From NCBI GenBank assembly GCA_024683675.1, contig JAIKYB010000123.1, forward strand, positions 1 through 60,939: a stretch of 60,939 nt of DNA. The letters are read 5' to 3'. A model generated the notes under the pieces. The model worked only from the letters and a program-made list of their open reading frames with translations, did not search any database and was not told where the DNA came from. Origin of the DNA: Treponema sp. Its GTDB lineage: Bacteria > Spirochaetota > Spirochaetia > Treponematales > Treponemataceae. Below, piece after piece: positions 53,169-60,920 of this stretch. Both the position numbers and the translations under genes were made by a program. The stretch's first letter is position 1; every line of letters begins with the position of its first letter.

Positions 53169-54938
53169 TTATTTATCAGCTTTGTTAATAAGCTCACTTT
53201 CCCATTGCAAGAGCTCTTCTTCCCAATCTTTATGATTACCTTTTACATCACATAAGATTCTGAAAACCGGCTCTGTTCCACTTCCTCTCATCCAGATATA
53301 AGCAAGAGCTTCTTCATTTTTATCTTTAAATAAAACTTTTAAGCCTCCCTTTTTTGATAAAGAGAAATCTTTAACATTGCGGCTTTCTTTTGTTCCATTT
53401 GTAATTATTGCTTCCCAAGAGTATATGCCGTATTTTTTTTGAAGTTCTGATTTTTTCTTTTCGTAATCAGCTTCAAATTCCTTCTGGAAGGCGGCCTTTA
53501 ATTTTTCATGGTCATTTGTTTTTATTTTAAGTACTGCTCTTTTTTCTGAAACACCCGTTGTGCTATATACAGGAAGAGATGCTAAAACATCATTTAATGT
53601 AAAATCACTCTTATATGGAATACCAGCTTTTTTGCACCAGATTTGATAAAGTCCATTTTCTCTGATAAAAAGCAGTTTTATTATAGCAAAAATTGTATTT
53701 AGAGGATCTCTTACGGCTGCAGGATGGGTAATAGTTCCTCCATTTGAGCCTTCTCCAAGAATTCTAACATTATATCCTTCTGCACGTTTTTCTTTTGCAA
53801 GATTAACAACGTTTGCTTCCCCAACTTCTGCCCTGAAAACCTTTGCTCCAAGCTTTCCTGCTATTTCTTCTATGCGCATTGAAGTAGGGCAGTTTACTGC
53901 AACTGCTGGTTTAAAATCAGGCTTATTTCCATTCTGCCAGATAGAGAAGGTAAGTTCAGCAAGAACCGAAAGACTGAAAACTTCCTGAGCCTTTAGAATT
54001 TCTGCCTTCTGATTTTTTTCATCCCAATAAACTATATTTCCTCGGTCTCCATCGCAGTCAGGCATATAACCAAGTAAAACATTTTTATAGCCTTCTCTAT
54101 GAAGCTTTTCCATTTCTGCAGCAACATATACAAGATTTTCTGCTTCTGGAATAATTTCATGAGCAATTTTGAATTCATTTATTGAATGAAAGTGAATTTT
54201 ATGGGCTGCAAAATATTCACGGTCGATTGAAAGGTAACGAGAACTTCCATTAAAATCACAAACAATTCCAATTCCTTCCGGATTTTCTGCAATCGCTCCA
54301 TCCAGCAATTTAAAGAAACTTTCTATTTCTTCTTTATCATTTGTTCCACTTATGGTTTCATCTGCAAAGGCTTTATAAGCTCTAAGTGCATTGTGTTTTG
54401 AACTTTCTTTTATCTGGTAAACCTTTTGTAGCTCCGAAGTTGTACAGCCTGCTGCAAGTTTTATATCAGCCGCAAGGGCATCTTCATCTGCTAGTCTTTT
54501 TAAGAAAGCATCTGTTATAACTTTGTTTTCTGCTGCATTTAATACGCCACCGTCATTTAGTCCGAATTTTATACCATTGTGGCCTATAGGATTATGACTT
54601 GCTGAAATATAAATAAAACCGTCTAGTTTTCTAGCGTAAGCCATTATTTCTGGTGCAGAAGTAACGGCAGAATACTGAATTAAGGCACCTTTTTTTATGA
54701 GAGCCCTGATCATTGCATCTGCAAGGGCTGGGCCTGTTGGTCTGGAATCTGTGCCCAAGGCAATAACGGGCATGTCTTGTCCACTTTTTTCCCTTACGTA
54801 ATCAAAAAATACATTTGCAGCGGTGACTGCAAGAGCCCAATCTGATTCTGTGATATCTGGTGATGAATCCTGTTCATTTCCTGAAACAGCAAAAACCTTG
54901 CGCCAGCCGGAAGCTGATAAAATCATATTATGTTCCAT
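53169..54938 (-). CDS. Second phosphohexomutase, distinct subfamily
   Basis: 589 residues. The phosphoserine loop is IYISASHNPIGHNGIKFG, the metal site is MPDCDGDRGNIVYW, and the C-terminal loop is WMRGSGTEPVFRILC, so all catalytic elements are present. Relative to the neighbour at 51388 it has a different spacing, with an additional segment of about 100 residues between the serine loop and the metal site. The start at 54938 follows CGGAG by 7 bases and gives MEHNMILSASGWRKVF; the longer frame from 55001 has no ribosome site. Substrate preference (glucose, mannose or glucosamine) cannot be told. Confidence 0.88.
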   Translation of the reverse strand: MEHNMILSASGWRKVFAVSGNEQDSSPDITESDWALAVTAANVFFDYVREKSGQDMPVIALGTDSRPTGPALADAMIRALIKKGALIQYSAVTSAPEIMAYARKLDGFIYISASHNPIGHNGIKFGLNDGGVLNAAENKVITDAFLKRLADEDALAADIKLAAGCTTSELQKVYQIKESSKHNALRAYKAFADETISGTNDKEEIESFFKLLDGAIAENPEGIGIVCDFNGSSRYLSIDREYFAAHKIHFHSINEFKIAHEIIPEAENLVYVAAEMEKLHREGYKNVLLGYMPDCDGDRGNIVYWDEKNQKAEILKAQEVFSLSVLAELTFSIWQNGNKPDFKPAVAVNCPTSMRIEEIAGKLGAKVFRAEVGEANVVNLAKEKRAEGYNVRILGEGSNGGTITHPAAVRDPLNTIFAIIKLLFIRENGLYQIWCKKAGIPYKSDFTLNDVLASLPVYSTTGVSEKRAVLKIKTNDHEKLKAAFQKEFEADYEKKKSELQKKYGIYSWEAIITNGTKESRNVKDFSLSKKGGLKVLFKDKNEEALAYIWMRGSGTEPVFRILCDVKGNHKDWEEELLQWESELINKADK

Positions 54939-55031
54939 AATTGTGCTCCGTTTTATGTAATATTTCAAAAATATGGTATCACAAAAAGTGAGATTTAACA
55001 AATATTTTTATGGTTATAAAATATCTGTAAA

Positions 55032-55895
55032 TTAATAAACAGTAACGTTGTAATTTAAGTGGCGGCTGGTGTTTAAAATATCTTCACTATACAAGGTTAA
55101 AGTTGCTCTTCCTGATGATAAAACAGCCTCTCCAATCAGCTGAAGATTATCAGTTGGATAAATATCTTTGCTGGTGTATTTCTTTTTTCCGGTTACACAA
55201 AGCTTTCCGTTTTCCTGTGATATAGTGTCATAAGAAATCTGATCAACCATAGTTCCGTTAATTGCAATAGCGGTTCTGTATGGAGCTGCGATCAAATTTC
55301 TTCTCTGATAGATTCTGTAAATGCCGGAGGCATAAGTTCTCGAAACATTAATATCGTATAAGGTTCCAGATTTGTTCTCTATATAAATACCGGAAAGGCT
55401 TAAGGGCATTTCTTTATTTAATCTTGGCATAAGTATTTTTGGATTTATTGCTGATTTATTTTTTGCGTCTATTACCTGAAATTCAAGATTACCTTTTTCA
55501 TTCTGCCAACCTGTATTTCCGCTCTGCCCAAGAGTTGCCTGAGCATCAATATATTTTTCATTTTCATCATTTAGGGTTATGGTGTCACTTTCCAGATTAC
55601 CGTAAACAGAAAGCAGATTGTCTTCATGAGATAGAATTATAGAGCTTCCGAGTGTAGAAGGAAAGAAGTCGGTATCATCCAGCTGTTCTGTCATTACAAT
55701 TAAAATATAACCATTATCAGCAGCCTTTATTTCTGCAGGTTCTCCGAATACCATTGAGGTGCTTAAAATATCTCCTCTGTTTTGACCAAAATATGAGCTG
55801 CAGGATTCTTCTGTAACCTCAGCCTGAGGCCAGTCAAAAGCAAAGCTTGTGTTTATGATAAATAAAGATAATAAAACAAAAAAAGTCTTTTTCAT
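55032..55895 (-). CDS. Secreted LytM-like protein, degenerate
   Basis: 287 residues with a signal peptide (MKKTFFVLLSLFIINTSFAF). Residues about 45-150 have the lysostaphin/M23 shape: ADNGYILIVM, SIILSHEDNLLSVYGNL, ATLGQSGNTGW and NLEFQV...INPKILMP. The ligands are lost: SVYGNL where S-x-Y-x-H-L is expected, and the His of LHFEV is absent. The last 110 residues form a beta-rich domain I cannot name. AAGGGG is 5 bases from the ATG at 55895. It starts 10 bases after the propeller gene, likely co-transcribed. Probably a peptidoglycan-binding or regulatory protein. Confidence 0.78.
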   Translation of the reverse strand: MKKTFFVLLSLFIINTSFAFDWPQAEVTEESCSSYFGQNRGDILSTSMVFGEPAEIKAADNGYILIVMTEQLDDTDFFPSTLGSSIILSHEDNLLSVYGNLESDTITLNDENEKYIDAQATLGQSGNTGWQNEKGNLEFQVIDAKNKSAINPKILMPRLNKEMPLSLSGIYIENKSGTLYDINVSRTYASGIYRIYQRRNLIAAPYRTAIAINGTMVDQISYDTISQENGKLCVTGKKKYTSKDIYPTDNLQLIGEAVLSSGRATLTLYSEDILNTSRHLNYNVTVY

Positions 55896-55905
55896 TATGT
55901 TCCCC

Positions 55906-56970
55906 TTATTCCTGTGATACCGAAAGTCTGGAAATGGTATTGTCTTTTCCAATATAAAGATTATCCCCATCTGTGCTTATAAAGGCAGAATCTGATTCAA
56001 AAGTAAAAGTCCCTTCCAAAGTATCTGTTTTTTCAATAACTGCGACAGTATATTTGCTTTTGTTTTTACTAAGCATATAAACAAAATTGTCGTTTTCTTT
56101 TATAGAGATAACCTTGTCTTTAATAGGAATTACAGTATTTTTATTAAGCCTTAAATCATAAATTCCAACAGCTCCCTGGTAATTATACAAAACTCTGTTT
56201 CCGTTTTTACAGAAGTGAACAAGAGTCCTGTGTGGGGTATCTGTATCTAGGAAGGTATGATAAATAATTTTCTGCTGATTGTCTTCACGGCGGGAAAGGG
56301 TGAATCTCTGTTGGTTGTGACCTGAAATTGCGGCAACATATTGACCGTCTGAAGAAATATCAAGCCCTAAAATAATAGGGTAGTCACTTCCTCCCGGCGC
56401 AAAATTAATTTCAACAGCTCCGTTTGTATTATTAAACACTTTAATTGTTCCATCAGCAAAGCCAACTGCTGTATATTTTTTCTTTGCAGAAAAAGCTGTA
56501 ATTGGAAGAATCCCTTCGTATGTCCAGCTTACATTTCCGCTTTCATCACATTTAGAAAAAGAAGAACCGCCTGGGAGAAATACGTAAATCATATCATCTT
56601 TAAAGAAAGGATAACCGCTGGCTTTTATAGTTCCAACTTCCTGGCCTTTGTTATTATAAAAAGGAATATCAATAGCCTGAGAATCATACAGGGCAAAATA
56701 ATTATCAGAAATTGCAACACGATCAGGGAAGGTTTTGAAAAAAGAAATCCTTCCATCTTCTGTAAAATATCCCAGTGTTTGTCCAAGATGAAAGCAGCGA
56801 AGCTTTTCGCCTTCATTTGCTTCACTTATAGCAGGATTTGCAGTACTAATTTTCCAAATAGGAGTAAACTGGTATTCCTTTGCTAAAGGTTTTGCTGCTA
56901 AAAATATATAAAGAATTGTAAAAATCAAAGTAATTATAATATAAAGGGGAATCAATTTTTTCATTTTCAT
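55906..56970 (-). CDS. Membrane-anchored beta-propeller (WD40-like) protein
   Basis: About 354 residues. One N-terminal membrane segment (LIPLYIIITLIFTILYIFLA) anchors a domain with repeated WD40/PQQ-like strands (KYTAVGFADGTIKVFNN; LDISSDGQYVAAISG; NGNRVLYNYQGAVGIYDLR), which suggests a propeller facing the periplasm. No ribosome site precedes the two near-adjacent ATGs (56970 and 56964). It is probably co-transcribed with the LytM-like gene downstream, and the pair may form a cell-wall assembly; that link is inference. A Borrelia or T. pallidum counterpart may exist but I do not recall one. Confidence 0.78.
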   Translation of the reverse strand: MKMKKLIPLYIIITLIFTILYIFLAAKPLAKEYQFTPIWKISTANPAISEANEGEKLRCFHLGQTLGYFTEDGRISFFKTFPDRVAISDNYFALYDSQAIDIPFYNNKGQEVGTIKASGYPFFKDDMIYVFLPGGSSFSKCDESGNVSWTYEGILPITAFSAKKKYTAVGFADGTIKVFNNTNGAVEINFAPGGSDYPIILGLDISSDGQYVAAISGHNQQRFTLSRREDNQQKIIYHTFLDTDTPHRTLVHFCKNGNRVLYNYQGAVGIYDLRLNKNTVIPIKDKVISIKENDNFVYMLSKNKSKYTVAVIEKTDTLEGTFTFESDSAFISTDGDNLYIGKDNTISRLSVSQE

Positions 56971-57021
56971 ATTTATTATATTACTGTATAGCTTTGTAAA
57001 ATTCAATGTTCAATGTTAATC

Positions 57022-57050
57022 TTGACAATATACCGTAAAAAATGCAAAAT
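57022..57050 (+). promoter_or_regulatory. Putative promoter of the HTH-EIIA gene, with tandem repeat
   Basis: TTGACA at 57022-57027, 17 bases, then CAAAAT at 57045-57050 (weak -10). Just upstream CAATGTT is repeated in tandem at 57004-57010 and 57011-57017, a possible activator or repressor site. The transcript would carry a leader of about 60 bases with TTGGAGAA 7 bases ahead of the ATG at 57116. Confidence 0.4.
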
Positions 57051-57115
57051 ATTCTAAGGTTTTCAAACAAATGGGAGCCTGTCATATCTATAAAAAAGTT
57101 AGTTGGAGAATTAAA

Positions 57116-57763
57116 ATGGAAGACGATATCCTTACGATTGAAGAGGTTGCTAAATACCTTAGGGTTTCTGATAGAACTGTATATGACTGGGCTCAGAAAG
57201 GGGAAATTCCTGCTGGAAAAATTGGAACAGTTTGGCGTTTCAAGAAATCTGAAGTGGAAAATTGGGTAAATGCCAAGCTTTCTTCAGAATCAAGCAGACA
57301 GGCCGAAATGAGCATTCAGGTAAGAAATGTTCTTTCTCAGGAACGTGTAGTTTTTATTAATCACACTTCTAAAAGAGATGCTATTGTTGAGCTTTCTCAG
57401 GTACTTGCAACAGCTCCACAGGTAAAAAATGCTGCGGAGTTGACACAGGAAATCCTTAAGCGTGAAGAACTGATGTCTACCGCTATTGGTCGTGGAATTG
57501 CTATTCCTCATGTAAGACTTGCATCTGTAACTGATCTTGTTATGGCTGTAGGGGTATGTAAAAAGCCTATTGCAGATTTCCAGACACTTGATGATGAGCC
57601 AATCAGATTGCTCTTTATGATTGCTGCAGCTTATAATCAGCATTCATATTACCTTAAGACAATTTCACATTTTAGTGCAAAACTTAAGGACAGTGATCTT
57701 CGTGCAGCAATTACAACTTCATCTTCCGAACAGGAAATCTACACACTTCTTACTAGAGCATAA
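57116..57763 (+). CDS. EIIA-Ntr (PtsN-like) protein with N-terminal HTH
   Basis: 215 residues. The first 55 are an excisionase/MerR-like helix-turn-helix (LTIEEVAKYLRVSDRTVYDW; IPAGKIGTVWRFKKSEVENW). Residues about 66-215 are a PTS EIIA domain of the nitrogen-regulatory type, with the phospho-accepting histidine in GIAIPHVRLASV (His132). HPr-type phosphorylation could thus control a DNA-binding head directly. Treponemes are known to keep regulatory PTS parts without sugar-import EII complexes, as I recall. ATG 57116 is chosen because GGAG lies 7 bases upstream; the 57071 frame has none. Targets are unknown. Confidence 0.9.
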   Translation: MEDDILTIEEVAKYLRVSDRTVYDWAQKGEIPAGKIGTVWRFKKSEVENWVNAKLSSESSRQAEMSIQVRNVLSQERVVFINHTSKRDAIVELSQVLATAPQVKNAAELTQEILKREELMSTAIGRGIAIPHVRLASVTDLVMAVGVCKKPIADFQTLDDEPIRLLFMIAAAYNQHSYYLKTISHFSAKLKDSDLRAAITTSSSEQEIYTLLTRA

Positions 57764-57777
57764 AAATATATCAGGAT

Positions 57778-58950
57778 TTACGGCAAAATGACAGGAACCC
57801 ACTTGTTTCTGTCGCCGTGGTCCTGAGCAATCATTCCCCAAGTCACATTAGCTGTGGTTTCTCCCATCAAATATTCTTTATTCCCATCCTTTAATAAGTA
57901 CGTTTGTCCTGGTGCTTTTATTGCAGTTCCTACCATTGCATGAGAATAGCTTGGCGAAAACAAAAAGATACTGTCTATTCCTACTGACTTCAGCAAAACA
58001 CACATCAGCATACTTCTACTGTCACAATCATTTCCGCTTCCTGTAAGCATTGCAGGAAGATTTGTGAAATCACTGGATTTAGCATCTTCCGCTCTTTTAT
58101 AATGGAAGCCCTGTACCCAGGAAAGTAATTTCTGTGCATAAGCTATTTCCGGATTTTCAGGATTTTCTGCTTTTGCTATAGGGTAGAGCTTGTTAAAAAG
58201 ATCTGAAGAGAAATTTGAAAGTCTGGAATAACTGTCTCTGTATATCAATCTGTAATATCTTTCCCAGGCCTGCATAACTTTAGGATGATTTGCATACATC
58301 ATTAAAACACTATATTCAATATTTACAAGACATTCTGCAGCATCTTCGTCTGAAGCATCAATTATAGACTTAATATCCTGACCTGCAATTCTTGCATTTA
58401 CAGTCTTGTTTCCGCTTTTTGGAAAGGCATAATCCATAAAAATTCCCGGGCTGTCATGCAATTCATCATTAATCGATAAAGAATTTATTGTTGAAACTAT
58501 AAAATATTGGCATTGCTGAAAAATACTTTCTGGTGAATAGCATAAAAGAACCAGATAACTGTCTAATTTTATAGGAGCTCCTGCAGCCCAGCCTTTATAT
58601 TTTTGGTCAAGGTCCATTTCAAAGGTTGAAACAGCACATTTTTGACCTTCCCATTTTAATTCATCTGTACTTGCCTTAGCCGAAAGCTTATTCAATGCTG
58701 CGTCCAGACTTTCAATAGAGGACTTATATCCTTGCTTATAGTAAATCTTTACAGCTAAAGTTATATCTATATTTGGATGAGTAAATAAAATTGAAGTTCC
58801 ATCCTCTGTCGCATCTGCTACTTCAAAGCCTTCTGGTATATCCAGTGAAAATCCAAAATCTTTGTCATATATCATTTCAGCTGGAAGAATAAGTGTGAAA
58901 GTTATCAGTGTAATCAGGCTTGCTATAAACTTTTGAAAGTGTCTTGCCAT
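57778..58950 (-). CDS. Secreted transglutaminase-like protein
   Basis: 390 residues with a signal peptide (FIASLITLITFTLILPAEM). The N-terminal half is a beta-rich domain of unknown type (FGFSLDIPEGFEVADATE). The C-terminal 100 residues carry a transglutaminase/bacterial cysteine-protease-like triad: Cys309 in SGNDCDSRSMLM, His337 in SPSYSHAMVG and an acidic partner (Glu364) in EYLMGETTA. Such domains often act as proteases or amidases on proteins or peptidoglycan peptides. AGAGGAT lies ahead of the start. It is convergent with HTH-EIIA and divergent from the pseudouridine synthase gene, 29 bases apart. Confidence 0.75.
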   Translation of the reverse strand: MARHFQKFIASLITLITFTLILPAEMIYDKDFGFSLDIPEGFEVADATEDGTSILFTHPNIDITLAVKIYYKQGYKSSIESLDAALNKLSAKASTDELKWEGQKCAVSTFEMDLDQKYKGWAAGAPIKLDSYLVLLCYSPESIFQQCQYFIVSTINSLSINDELHDSPGIFMDYAFPKSGNKTVNARIAGQDIKSIIDASDEDAAECLVNIEYSVLMMYANHPKVMQAWERYYRLIYRDSYSRLSNFSSDLFNKLYPIAKAENPENPEIAYAQKLLSWVQGFHYKRAEDAKSSDFTNLPAMLTGSGNDCDSRSMLMCVLLKSVGIDSIFLFSPSYSHAMVGTAIKAPGQTYLLKDGNKEYLMGETTANVTWGMIAQDHGDRNKWVPVILP

Positions 58951-58972
58951 TTTAAAAATCCTCTATTATATT
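58944..58972 (+). promoter_or_regulatory. Promoter of the RluA-type gene
   Basis: TTGCCA at 58944-58949 (5 of 6 to consensus), exactly 17 bases, TATATT at 58967-58972 (5 of 6). The start point is predicted at or next to the ATG at 58980, with no Shine-Dalgarno between. The -35 overlaps the start codon of the divergent gene, whose own TATAAT (58970-58965, minus) overlaps this -10. Confidence 0.6.
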
Positions 58973-58979
58973 ATTTCGG

Positions 58980-59627
58980 ATGAATCAGGTTACTATTTTA
59001 TATGAGAATGAGGAAATATTTGTAATTGATAAGCCTGCAGGCCTTGCTGTTCAGGGAGGTCAGGGGATTTCACATTCTTTAGATGTGGATTTTGCAAAGC
59101 AGACAGGTCAAAAAGTATATTTGGTTCACAGACTGGATAAAGATACCAGAGGCTTAATGCTTGTTGCAAAAAGCCCTCAGGCCGCTTCAAAATGGACTAA
59201 GCTCGTTGCTTCAAAAATGGTTCAAAAAGAATATATAGCCCTTTGTGTAGGAAGATTGAACGAAAAAAAAGGCCTTATAAAAGATAGCCTTATACAGCAT
59301 GGAAGTGAAAAAGCTGCACTTACTCATTATCAGGTAGAAAAAGAAGCCTTGCTTACTTATAACTCAGATTCTACAGGAGAGCTTTTAATACCCTTAAGTC
59401 TTATCAGATTGAAGCTGGAAACCGGCCGTATGCATCAGATTCGTATTCATCTGGCAAAAAATGACTGTCCTATAGCAGGGGATGATCAACATGGAAATTT
59501 TAAAATAAATAAAATCCTAAAAAAGGCTTCCGGAATAAAAAGATTACAGCTTGCAGCAGTAAAGCTCACAATTCCTCTTGAAAATGGTGAAAAAGTTTTT
59601 GAACTACCTCTTCCTTTTGAATTATAA
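58980..59627 (+). CDS. RluA-family pseudouridine synthase
   Basis: 215 residues. The catalytic aspartate motif is VHRLDKDTRGLMLVAKS, with FVIDKPAGLAVQGG at the start and LETGRMHQIRIHLA near the C-terminus. There is no S4 domain, so it belongs to the short group such as RluA/TruC/RluE-like enzymes that modify rRNA or tRNA uridines; the target is unknown. The ATG falls right where transcription should begin, implying a leaderless mRNA. Confidence 0.92.
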   Translation: MNQVTILYENEEIFVIDKPAGLAVQGGQGISHSLDVDFAKQTGQKVYLVHRLDKDTRGLMLVAKSPQAASKWTKLVASKMVQKEYIALCVGRLNEKKGLIKDSLIQHGSEKAALTHYQVEKEALLTYNSDSTGELLIPLSLIRLKLETGRMHQIRIHLAKNDCPIAGDDQHGNFKINKILKKASGIKRLQLAAVKLTIPLENGEKVFELPLPFEL

Positions 59628-59628
59628 T

Positions 59629-59653
59629 TCACTTTGTAAAGCCGAAAAAGTGA
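59629..59653 (+). terminator. Inverted repeat after the pseudouridine synthase gene
   Basis: TCACTTT (59629-59635) and AAAGTGA (59647-59653) are a perfect 7-base inverted repeat around an 11-base loop, starting 2 bases after the stop. The stem is AT rich and no long T run follows, so termination is only a possibility; it could also be an operator ahead of rmlB. Confidence 0.3.
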
Positions 59654-59688
59654 TTTGGTCTATCTACTTTCCAAATCTACTATATATG

Positions 59689-59697
59689 TGATATAAT
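59689..59697 (+). promoter_or_regulatory. Extended -10 promoter of rmlB
   Basis: TGA-TATAAT, a perfect extended -10 (hexamer 59692-59697), followed by seven bases and then ATG at 59705. The -35 region (59669-59674, TTCCAA) is weak, as often with extended -10 sites. The upstream ATG at 59696 overlaps the -10 itself, so the transcript should start with the second ATG. Confidence 0.6.
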
Positions 59698-59704
59698 GGC
59701 CTTT

Positions 59705-60826
59705 ATGAGAAAACTTCACAATATTCTTATTACAGGCGGAGCCGGATTCATAGGCTCAAATTTCATTCACTATTTATTCGGGATGTCTTCGGCAGAAGGC
59801 AATCTATTTAATGATGCAAACTTTGACGGTACAGTTGTAAACGTAGACTGTCTTACATATGCAGGAAACCTTGAATCTCTTAAGGATGTAGAGGCTCAGT
59901 TTGGCGGCAAGCGATACTTCTTTGAAAAGGTAGATATCTGCGACCGCGAAAACATTGAACGCATCTTCAAAAAGTATGATATTGATACAGTAATTCACTT
60001 TGCTGCAGAAAGCCACGTAGACCGTTCAATTCTTGGTCCGGAAGCTTTTATGAAGACCAATGTAATGGGAACTTTTACTCTTCTTGATGTAGCCCGAAAT
60101 TACTGGAAGAAGGAAGACGGAAGTATTCGTGATGACGTACTCTTCCATCATATTTCAACTGATGAAGTTTATGGTTCTCTTGGCGAAACAGGCTACTTCC
60201 GCGAGGATACCCCTTACGACCCAAGAAGCCCTTATTCTTCATCAAAGGCAAGCAGCGACCACGTTGTAATGGCTTATTTCCACACATACGGTCTTCCAAT
60301 CACACTTTCTAACTGTACAAACAATTATGGACCGTATCAGTTCCCTGAAAAACTCCTTCCACTTATGATAAGCAATATCCGCGATGGAAAGAATCTTCCT
60401 GTATATGGAAAGGGAGACAATATCCGCGACTGGATTTATGTAGAAGATCACAACAGAGCTGTATGGCTGATTGTAAACAAGGGAGTAACCGGCGAAAAGT
60501 ACAACATTGGCGGTGAAAACGAATGGCAGAACATCAAACTGCTTCATAAAGTTATTGAACTTACTGCGGCAGAGACCGGTAAAAAAGTTGAAGAAGTAGA
60601 AAAGACAATCACTTACGTAAAGGACCGCCCTGGCCACGACAAGCGCTATGCAATTGACTGTACAAAGATTAAGACAAAGCTTGGCTGGGAGCGCAAGATG
60701 ACCTTTGAAGAAGGCTTACAGGAAACTGTAAAGTGGTATCTTAAGAACAGCGACTGGATTAACCACATTTTGAGCGGTGATTACAAGAACTGGATCAGCA
60801 AAAATTACACAGAACAAGGTAGATAA
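59705..60826 (+). CDS. rmlB: dTDP-glucose 4,6-dehydratase
   Basis: 373-residue short-chain dehydrogenase of the dTDP-rhamnose pathway. The NAD motif ITGGAGFIGSNF opens the protein, DTVIHFAAESHVDRS follows, the catalytic region has STDEVYGSLGETGYF and the YxxxK pair is in DPRSPYSSSKASSDH. The start is ATG 59705: the ATG at 59696 lies inside the -10 box. Codon choice is more GC-rich than in neighbouring genes, perhaps due to higher expression or different origin. It is followed by rmlA after 94 bases containing two hairpins. Confidence 0.95.
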   Translation: MRKLHNILITGGAGFIGSNFIHYLFGMSSAEGNLFNDANFDGTVVNVDCLTYAGNLESLKDVEAQFGGKRYFFEKVDICDRENIERIFKKYDIDTVIHFAAESHVDRSILGPEAFMKTNVMGTFTLLDVARNYWKKEDGSIRDDVLFHHISTDEVYGSLGETGYFREDTPYDPRSPYSSSKASSDHVVMAYFHTYGLPITLSNCTNNYGPYQFPEKLLPLMISNIRDGKNLPVYGKGDNIRDWIYVEDHNRAVWLIVNKGVTGEKYNIGGENEWQNIKLLHKVIELTAAETGKKVEEVEKTITYVKDRPGHDKRYAIDCTKIKTKLGWERKMTFEEGLQETVKWYLKNSDWINHILSGDYKNWISKNYTEQGR

Positions 60827-60833
60827 TGTGTAA

Positions 60834-60892
60834 GGCCGCTGGCGGCCGGTGTTTAATAGCAAAGCGTTAAAAAAATTGCGAAAGCAATTTTT
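60834..60892 (+). terminator. Two stem-loops between rmlB and rmlA
   Basis: GGCCGC-TG-GCGGCC (60834-60847) is a very GC-rich palindrome in AT-rich DNA. It is followed by AAAAATTGC-GAAA-GCAATTTTT (60871-60892), a perfect nine-pair stem with a GAAA tetraloop ending in five T. The second could end or pause transcription in either direction, or protect the rmlB mRNA 3' end, since rmlA follows on the same strand. Confidence 0.5.
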
Positions 60893-60920
60893 AGCTTTAC
60901 CACATAAAAAGGAGTTTATT

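Noticed and set aside
54939-55001. Upstream extension of the second hexomutase
   Set aside because: No ribosome site, and the added residues do not resemble the family; CGGAG precedes ATG 54938.
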